Positions 55,840-64,000 of a stretch of 64,000 nt of DNA are shown piece after piece. A program made the translations under genes and the position numbers. The notes under the pieces are model-generated. The model saw only the letters and a list, made by a program, of their open reading frames with translations. It did not search any database and was not told where the DNA came from. This DNA is from Gammaproteobacteria bacterium. GTDB lineage: Bacteria > Pseudomonadota > Gammaproteobacteria > Pseudomonadales > IMCC2047. The stretch lies in NCBI GenBank assembly GCA_021773395.1, contig JAJFKB010000011.1, forward strand, positions 1-64,000. The letters are read 5' to 3'. Position 1 is the stretch's first letter; every line of letters begins with the position of its first letter.

Positions 55840-56970
55840 ATGAAAACAGGGTTAGTACTATCAGGTGGAGGAGCCAGGGGCGCCTATCAAGTTGGCGTTT
55901 TGAAGGCCATTGCTGAGTTACAACCCAAGCATGCCCACAATCCCTTTTCCATCATTAGCGGCACATCCTCCGGCGCCATCAATGCTGTCGCCCTCGCCGC
56001 CTCAGCCAATAATTTCCGACTAGCCGTCAAAAAAGTGGAGAAAATCTGGCGCACGTTACACGTTGACAGAGTTTACGAATCGGGTGTTCTGGATCTAATG
56101 AAAAGCGGTGGCCGACTTCTTACTTCGCTATTAAACCGCGGAACCGGGACCACCAGACCTTTGGCGTTACTCAATAATGATCCGTTGCGTGAGTTGCTGT
56201 CACGCAGCATACAATTTCGCAATATCCAAAAAAGGATTGACAGCGGATTTCTGGATGCTGTCGCCATCACTGCATCGGGCTATTCCTCCGGCGAAAGTGT
56301 CAGTTTTTTTCAAGGCACCTCTGAAATCGAAAAATGGCGCAGAACCCGCAGCGTCGGTGTACCCACCATACTTAATGAAGACCATTTGCTGGCATCCTCA
56401 GCCATACCGACAATTTTTCCTGCGCAGAAAGTCAATCGCGAGTATTTTGGCGACGGCTCATTGCGCCAGTTATCTCCAATCAGCCCAGTCATACACATGG
56501 GGGCAGAGCGTATACTGGTCATCGGTGTAAGTGGACATATAACCAACCCTCCACGCGAACATGAGCGAGCGCGATCACCTTCGATGGCGCATATGGTCGG
56601 GCACGTTTTTAAATGTGCTTTCATCGATAGCCTGGAAGCGGATATCGAACATTTAGTGCGCGTAAATGCTCTTATCAAGGAGCTGGAGATCAAAAATTAC
56701 TCTGCCGATCGAGGACATTTACGCCACATCGATTTTCTCGCCATCAACCCTACAGTCCAGTTTGATGAAATTGCCGACAGGCATGTTCGCGATCTGCCAG
56801 CCGGTATGCGCGCTATCATGAAAATGACCGGAGCCACAGGCGGCAAAGGAGGCGCAAGTATGGCTAGCTACCTATTATTTGAACCTGATTTTTGTCGGGA
56901 ACTGATCGATCAGGGCTATCAGGATGCGATGGAACAGGAACAGGATATTCTGAATTTTTTAAATCCTTGA
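55840..56970 (+). CDS. patatin-like phospholipase
   Basis: A 376-residue protein with the three patatin hallmarks: oxyanion-hole GGGARGAYQVGVL (about 8-20), nucleophile elbow GTSSG (about 41-45) and the aspartate in YFGDGSLRQLSPISP (about 205-210). No signal peptide, so cytoplasmic unless secreted otherwise. Divergent from the ABC-F gene. A repeat element begins 5 bp after its stop codon. Confidence 0.9.
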   Translation: MKTGLVLSGGGARGAYQVGVLKAIAELQPKHAHNPFSIISGTSSGAINAVALAASANNFRLAVKKVEKIWRTLHVDRVYESGVLDLMKSGGRLLTSLLNRGTGTTRPLALLNNDPLRELLSRSIQFRNIQKRIDSGFLDAVAITASGYSSGESVSFFQGTSEIEKWRRTRSVGVPTILNEDHLLASSAIPTIFPAQKVNREYFGDGSLRQLSPISPVIHMGAERILVIGVSGHITNPPREHERARSPSMAHMVGHVFKCAFIDSLEADIEHLVRVNALIKELEIKNYSADRGHLRHIDFLAINPTVQFDEIADRHVRDLPAGMRAIMKMTGATGGKGGASMASYLLFEPDFCRELIDQGYQDAMEQEQDILNFLNP

Positions 56971-56975
56971 TTCTA

Positions 56976-57151
56976 GGGAACCTATGAATAGCTACTTGAT
57001 CCCTCTGGCGTACAGAGCGTTTGTAGATCAAGACGGCTTTGTGCAGTAATGTCCAGACCTTGCAAACAAAGCCAACGCAGAGCTACGAATGCCCTGTAAG
57101 CCCCGCAGAGAAAGGCCTGAAAGCGTTATCTGCGGCGTTAGAAACTTTGCC
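56976..57151. repeat. truncated copy of MITE-like element C (C2)
   Basis: From GGGAACCTATGAATAGCTAC onward this region follows the first part of the element at 50544-50790 almost base for base (shared blocks GCGTACAGAGCGTTTGTAGA, TTGCAAACAAAGCCAACG, CTACGAATGCCCTGTAAGC, TGCGGCGTTAGAAACTTTGC). The right-hand inverted end is missing, so it is probably a dead relic. Confidence 0.8.
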
Positions 57152-57196
57152 AAATCAAAGCTGCTGACACAGGCCTGCGACTCTTACCTGTGACAC

Positions 57197-57787
57197 TTAA
57201 AGATGCTTGCCTTTATCCCAACCATATCCAGACAGATATTTCTCTCCCGATTCTTCAGCCCCCTCTTCCAGAGTGGTCGCCATGGAATCATTCCACCGGT
57301 TTAAGTATCCAAACAACGCAATGACACCGAGTATTTCGACAATCTCCCCCTCATCCCAATATTTCCTTAACTCTTCATTAATAGTTTCATCTACAGCATT
57401 CGGGATTTGTGAGGCTGCGATGGCAAATTCAAGTACGGCGCGTTCCGCATCGCTATAAAGCGGGCTGCTTCTGAATCCCCAAATTTGGTCCAGTTTTTCC
57501 TGCTCAGTACCATACCTTTCTGCGGCACGGATGGTATGAGCCTGACAATAATGACACCCTGCGGTATGGCTGCACATGTACCCGACTAAGCGTTTCAAAG
57601 CACTGGTGACACGTCCATGATTCTCCATCACCGCCTTATTCAGGTTGATGAAGGCCGCGCCGATTGCCGGACGACGCTGCATGGTTAATACGCTGTTAGG
57701 GCAAAAACCAAGGGTTTCATTAAAAAATTTTGCCAGTTCGGCAACTTCAGGTGAGGCATCCGCTGAAAGAGGCGTAATTAATGGCAT
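57197..57787 (-). CDS. carboxymuconolactone decarboxylase/AhpD-like protein
   Basis: A 196-residue member of the CMD family with the AhpD-type redox motif CSHTAGCHYCQAHT (CxxC and following histidine, about 90-105). Such proteins are alkylhydroperoxidase-like (peroxidase-related); no ahpC lies nearby. The C-terminus WNDSMATTLEEGAEE is usual for this subfamily. Alone on its strand, after the repeat relic. The gap 57788-57900 shows nothing notable. Confidence 0.85.
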   Translation of the reverse strand: MPLITPLSADASPEVAELAKFFNETLGFCPNSVLTMQRRPAIGAAFINLNKAVMENHGRVTSALKRLVGYMCSHTAGCHYCQAHTIRAAERYGTEQEKLDQIWGFRSSPLYSDAERAVLEFAIAASQIPNAVDETINEELRKYWDEGEIVEILGVIALFGYLNRWNDSMATTLEEGAEESGEKYLSGYGWDKGKHL

Positions 57788-57900
57788 AAGGTTAGGTCTC
57801 TATGGATTAGCTGAATTCAATTACTGATAACAATTACACGTATTGTGCCTGGATAGTTTTACTTTAAAACTTAGCCCGATAGCTAATATATGCTCGATAC

Positions 57901-58656
57901 TCAGTCGTTATTCAACCGATACCAAATCATTCCCAATGCTTCATGCAGCAATAGCGTACTAGCCGAAAGTGCCTGAGCCTGAGGAATATAATCCAGCAAA
58001 TCTGATTTTTCGTCGCGCGTCGATTTAAATCCAAGAGGCGCAGCTTTCACAGAGAAGCCTGCTTTTTTGAAACTATATAGCGCACGCGGCATGTGCCAGG
58101 CGTGGGTGACCAACAGAATGCGATCGATTCCGTGTCCAACGGCCATTTGCCTGGAGTACTGCGCATTCTCCCAGGTAGTGCGGCTCTTGCGCTCCTGCCA
58201 CATGACCGGCACTGAAAATTCTTGCTCCAGAATTTGCCGCATAAAATCAGTTTCAGGTGTCTCTTCAAGCGTCCATTTGCCACCAGAAATAAGAATGGGC
58301 AACCCTGTTTTTTGATGTAACATAGCACCGTAACGCAATCGTTCCAGCCCTAGTAAACTCGGTATATCCCTGCCATATTCAGGTGCAGTCCTTTGTCTTC
58401 CGGCACCCAAAATAACAATGGCCTGATATTCCTCGACAGGGAGTTCCTCAAGATTTAACGCAGGAAAACTTTCCAATTGGCGGGCGAGATACTGAGTACA
58501 AATCGGCATCGCTAAAACAGCCAAACTGGCAATCGAAATAAAAATGACTGTTTTTTTCAGGCCCTGTCGACGAATAAAAATCAACGCGAAGAAAATGACC
58601 AGAATATTGATTGCCGGAGGCAGCGCCAGGGTTTTCAGCAAATAGCGAACGAACAT
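57901..58656 (-). CDS. YdcF/ElyC family DUF218 protein
   Basis: A 251-residue envelope protein with two N-terminal membrane segments (about 12-28 and 33-55) and a DUF218 domain: AIVILGAGRQRTAPEYGRD, LERLRYGAMLHQKTGLPILISGG, WENAQYSRQMA and RILLVTHAWHMPRALYSFKKAGF. The family includes ElyC and SanA, linked to envelope integrity and lipid-carrier use. It begins 6 bp after the DUF1451 gene and is likely co-transcribed. Confidence 0.88.
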   Translation of the reverse strand: MFVRYLLKTLALPPAINILVIFFALIFIRRQGLKKTVIFISIASLAVLAMPICTQYLARQLESFPALNLEELPVEEYQAIVILGAGRQRTAPEYGRDIPSLLGLERLRYGAMLHQKTGLPILISGGKWTLEETPETDFMRQILEQEFSVPVMWQERKSRTTWENAQYSRQMAVGHGIDRILLVTHAWHMPRALYSFKKAGFSVKAAPLGFKSTRDEKSDLLDYIPQAQALSASTLLLHEALGMIWYRLNND

Positions 58657-58662
58657 GAACTG

Positions 58663-59199
58663 TTAGCTCTTCGATACCCGCCGAAAGCTTTCAGCCTGGC
58701 ACTCGACGCAGGCTTGCAATGTCTCCGGTCTGGTAATCACATAGATATCACCACAGCCTTTGCAGGCAAAGGTGCCGGCAATGACCGTCTCACCCGCACG
58801 ATAGTTATCATCACCCTCTTTTTCGAGCGCCCTTTCCAGCTCAATTTGCTCTAGTGCTGTCCTATCGGCGACAGAGAGCAGCAGACTGGCGAGTCGGTCT
58901 TCCAACAGTTGTAGATCAAATTTGAGCCAGTCTGCAACGCCTTTACCGGTCGCTTCAACAAAATGAGACAGACTACTCAGATCACGCTTTAAATACGCCT
59001 GGAGTAGATCCAGTTCTTCCCGGGTCATCTCTTCAGCAGCTTCCTCCAACTCAATCGCCTGATCAATCTCATGGCGAATCAACTTGGCAGTCTTTTGCTC
59101 TGCCTGCTCCATTGATTCTTTTATCCGTTGCAGAACTCTCTGGTAAGCGCCTTCATTTGAATGCGGGGGCTTGGCGCTTGAATTGTTTTGCTCGCTCAT
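58663..59199 (-). CDS. ybeL: zinc-ribbon DUF1451 protein (YbeL-like)
   Basis: A 178-residue soluble protein: a charged helical part (about 15-125) and a C-terminal zinc ribbon with CKGCGDIYVI and CVEC. DUF1451 member, role unknown. The ATG at 59199 is chosen over one at 59274 because the protein then begins MSEQNNSS, as relatives do. It is divergent from leuS, the same neighbour as in E. coli. Confidence 0.88.
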   Translation of the reverse strand: MSEQNNSSAKPPHSNEGAYQRVLQRIKESMEQAEQKTAKLIRHEIDQAIELEEAAEEMTREELDLLQAYLKRDLSSLSHFVEATGKGVADWLKFDLQLLEDRLASLLLSVADRTALEQIELERALEKEGDDNYRAGETVIAGTFACKGCGDIYVITRPETLQACVECQAESFRRVSKS

Positions 59200-59329
59200 C
59201 AAGTACGTCCTATTTAACTGTTTACAGGAATGGATACAGGAAAACTCACTAGGAATACAGGCTTGGAAATCCAACTAATCTGCAATTACCTTCGACCTTC
59301 GATCAGGTAAACTCCCTCTTTATCTCAGA

Positions 59330-61912
<2,583 letters not shown>

Positions 61913-61970
61913 TGCTGTCACTTGGAGTCCATATCAATCACCAATCATCAATCATTAATGAGTACATGAA

Positions 61971-62504
61971 ATGCAGGCACTAAAACGAAGTTTCTATACG
62001 CTTTTAATCCTACTACCCGTTTTTTTGGTGAGCGCCTGCGGGTGGCATTTGCGCGGTGTGGAAGCATTGGATGAACAGTTAAAGACACTCTATATTGACG
62101 TTCCAGGTGACCATGTGGAGTTGAGCCGCACATTGAAACGCTCATTCAAATCGATGGGTGTGCAGCTCACCGAAACCGCAAAGGAAGCACCGCTGACACT
62201 GACAATCTCTCAGGTAAGCGACAAGCGACGCACCATCAGCACCAGTGGCAGAGGTAAAGCGGCAGAATATGAACTGACATCAATCATCGGTTATCGAATC
62301 ACAAACAGTGAAGGACTGATTCTACAGGGTCCAGCCCAGGTCTCTGCGGAAAAAGTCTATCTGTTCGACCCGAACAATGTAGTGAGTGCCTACGAAGAGG
62401 AACAAATCCTTCGACAGGAGATGCAACGCGACTTGATACAAAAAATCATTCGCCGCTACCAGGCTGTCAGACCCGGCGAAGCGGCAACGCAAGCGGATTC
62501 TTAG
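61971..62504 (+). CDS. lptE: LPS-assembly lipoprotein LptE
   Basis: A 177-residue outer-membrane lipoprotein that plugs the LptD barrel. The lipobox is VSAC with cysteine at residue 23; then GWHLRGVEALDEQLKTLYID, the usual LptE front. It follows leuS by 58 bp and precedes holA by 23 bp. It is a substrate for the Lnt encoded in this window. Confidence 0.94.
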   Translation: MQALKRSFYTLLILLPVFLVSACGWHLRGVEALDEQLKTLYIDVPGDHVELSRTLKRSFKSMGVQLTETAKEAPLTLTISQVSDKRRTISTSGRGKAAEYELTSIIGYRITNSEGLILQGPAQVSAEKVYLFDPNNVVSAYEEEQILRQEMQRDLIQKIIRRYQAVRPGEAATQADS

Positions 62505-62527
62505 TTGTTTTTCGAGCACAGCCTCCG

Positions 62528-63556
62528 ATGAACCTGCGCTTTGAGCAACTGGAAACGCATCTAAGTGGGTCACTGAAACCCCTCTATCTGGTTTCAGGAG
62601 ATGAACCTTTGCTCGTTCAGGAAACCTGCGATCTAATCAGGGAGGCTGCGCGTCAGTCTGGATTCTCAGAAAGGGAGACCCATCATGTCGACCCACATTA
62701 CAACTGGGACGAGTTGTGGGCCGCCAGTAGCGCCATGTCGCTGTTTGCAGAAAAGAAAATTATTGAGCTCAGGCTGACCAGCGGTAAGCCTGGGGATCAG
62801 GGTTCCAAAGCACTGCAAGCCTATTGTGAAAACCCGGCAGACAGTAACCTGCTGCTGGTTATCACTCCTAAACTGGATAAAAGCTCACAAAATAGTAAAT
62901 GGTATAAAGCACTGGATGCGCTGGGTGCTCACGTTGCAGTCTGGCCCGTAGATCACCAGCAATTACCACAATGGATCGCAAGAAGAATGCGCAAGTGCGG
63001 GATTGAGGCTGAGCGCGACGCCATTAAACTACTCGCGGAACTGGTCGATGGCAATCTATTGGCCGCCGCACAGGAGATCGAAAAACTCAAACTCATCAGC
63101 GATCAGAAATCCATTGATAGCGAATGTGTACGGGCATCGGTCTGCGATAGCTCACGTTTTAATATTTTCAACCTTGTCGACACTGCATTAAAAGGCGATT
63201 TAACACATACACAGAAAACACTCAGTGGTCTGCGCGCCGAGGGTATTGAAGCGGCAACCATTATCTGGGCGCTGAGCCGGGAAATTCGACAATTGGCTTC
63301 GATGGCTCAACTGATCGAGAAAGGTCAGTCCGCACAGCAGGCGATGCGTCAATACCGAGTCTGGAGCAATCGCCAGCAAATCACCAGCAACGCTCTTGGC
63401 CGCCTGAATTTGGAAAAGCTGCAAGGCCTGATACAGGATCTTGTTCTTGCAGATCAGGTTATGAAAGGAATGCGTCCAGGCAATGTCTGGGAGCCGTTAG
63501 AGCAGTGCACTTTAACCCTGGCCGGCGCTAAGCTACCACTAATGTCAGTCGGTTAA
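62528..63556 (+). CDS. holA: DNA polymerase III subunit delta
   Basis: A 342-residue clamp-loader subunit with NLRFEQLETHLSGSLKPLYLVSGDEPLLVQET at the front, the beta-clamp-opening N-terminal domain and the C-terminal collar helices. Length matches E. coli HolA (343). In many relatives nadD follows; here the next gene is different. Confidence 0.95.
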   Translation: MNLRFEQLETHLSGSLKPLYLVSGDEPLLVQETCDLIREAARQSGFSERETHHVDPHYNWDELWAASSAMSLFAEKKIIELRLTSGKPGDQGSKALQAYCENPADSNLLLVITPKLDKSSQNSKWYKALDALGAHVAVWPVDHQQLPQWIARRMRKCGIEAERDAIKLLAELVDGNLLAAAQEIEKLKLISDQKSIDSECVRASVCDSSRFNIFNLVDTALKGDLTHTQKTLSGLRAEGIEAATIIWALSREIRQLASMAQLIEKGQSAQQAMRQYRVWSNRQQITSNALGRLNLEKLQGLIQDLVLADQVMKGMRPGNVWEPLEQCTLTLAGAKLPLMSVG

Positions 63557-63693
63557 TGGCCTCCTTTTAGACTGGATTCTTTTCCCTAAGATAAGCGGAT
63601 CTCGCTGAATTCCTCCAATGACAGGCGTTTTCCTAAAGCAACGGTTCGTGTTATTTTAATCTGTATTAATTCAGTTCATTCGACAGAGTATCC

Positions 63694-64000
63694 ATGATTA
63701 AGGATAACGAAATCCCCGCCTTCCTGGCGCAGTTTTTTACGACAGCGCCCAAGGGCTCGTTTAGCCTGAAGCAAAGACACCTAGCCAAAAGCATCTCCCA
63801 GTTTGTGGAGTCAGACCTATTCGGTCTGTATCTGCTGGAAAAGGAGTCGTATCCATTAGCAACCCTGATTTCGCAACCAAAACAGGAAATGGTCAAAGAG
63901 TATGAATACTATCGAAACCAGGATCCGCTGTTTCAGTACCTGTTGCAACAGGGAGGTGCTGTCGAAGGGATCGAGTTGCTGGGTGAAGAACAATGGCTGC
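63694..64000 (+). CDS. partial gene, possibly a LuxR-family regulator
   Basis: An ATG at 63694 opens a frame that runs off the right edge (102 codons). The segment EYEYYRNQDPLFQYLLQQGGAVEGIELLG resembles the N-terminal ligand-binding part of some LuxR-type regulators (the ...DPLxxY... region), but the DNA-binding part is outside the window. The frame is clean and rightly placed 137 bp after holA. Function is a guess. Confidence 0.5.
   Translation, partial: MIKDNEIPAFLAQFFTTAPKGSFSLKQRHLAKSISQFVESDLFGLYLLEKESYPLATLISQPKQEMVKEYEYYRNQDPLFQYLLQQGGAVEGIELLGEEQWL

Overview
The window reads as a chromosomal segment of a gammaproteobacterium, probably a marine, respiratory, facultatively denitrifying one related to the Pseudomonas/Cellvibrio side of the class. 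The reasons are the conserved blocks miaB-ybeZ-ybeY-corC-lnt and ybeL-leuS-lptE-holA, a 13-gene nuo operon with fused nuoCD, a DUF1820 protein and a TIGR02647 protein. Almost every stretch is coding. I found no rRNA, tRNA or CRISPR array. The taxonomic placement is inference from gene content.

Layout. 1-132: start of a REP-associated tyrosine transposase that runs off the left edge. 295-4668: RND efflux pump (inner-membrane pump plus adaptor, minus strand). 4669-5262: long intergenic region holding two exact FNR/Anr-type boxes, the first placed to drive a roughly 100-nt RNA that ends in a very strong intrinsic terminator. 5262-5711: DUF4124 protein. 5881-10098: MacAB-like ABC exporter with a separate ATPase and two permeases. 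10105-12730: flavocytochrome cluster resembling p-cresol methylhydroxylase (cytochrome c, Tat-exported protein, FAD subunit). 13005-17243: a 45-residue membrane peptide and a very large duplicated membrane protein. 17418-32561: complex I operon nuoA-N on the minus strand. 32887-36990: DUF1820 protein, then glutaryl-CoA dehydrogenase, a CoA-transferase and a divergent LysR regulator. 37193-40337: stand-alone HisG and two paralogous diguanylate cyclases. 40603-46000: tRNA modification, ribosome maturation and lipoprotein block. 46093-58656: a mixed cargo region between two blocks that lie close together in relatives; it holds quinol NO reductase, MetY, a formate/nitrite channel, an ABC-F protein, a patatin, an AhpD-like protein and a YdcF-like protein. 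58663-63556: ybeL-leuS-lptE-holA. 63694-64000: partial gene at the right edge.

How it fits together. Complex I feeds electrons to quinone, and the quinol-dependent NO reductase can use that pool when oxygen is low. Its promoter region has an FNR/DNR-type box at the expected -41.5 position. The candidate RNA near 5.2 kb has the same promoter architecture, so both may belong to one low-oxygen regulon. The glutaryl-CoA genes and the flavocytochrome cluster point to catabolism of lysine/glutarate and of 4-alkylphenols.

A second theme is small non-coding mobile elements (MITE-like). Six copies or relics from at least three families were found, and four sit within 8 bp of a stop codon. One is in the nuoN stop codon with a 5-bp target duplication, one lies inside the nuo operon, one abuts the DUF1820 stop, and one follows the patatin gene. 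A fifth lies in the norZ leader. Removing the nuoN element on paper puts the giant membrane-protein gene 30 bp downstream of nuoN, suggesting it was once the last gene of the nuo transcript.
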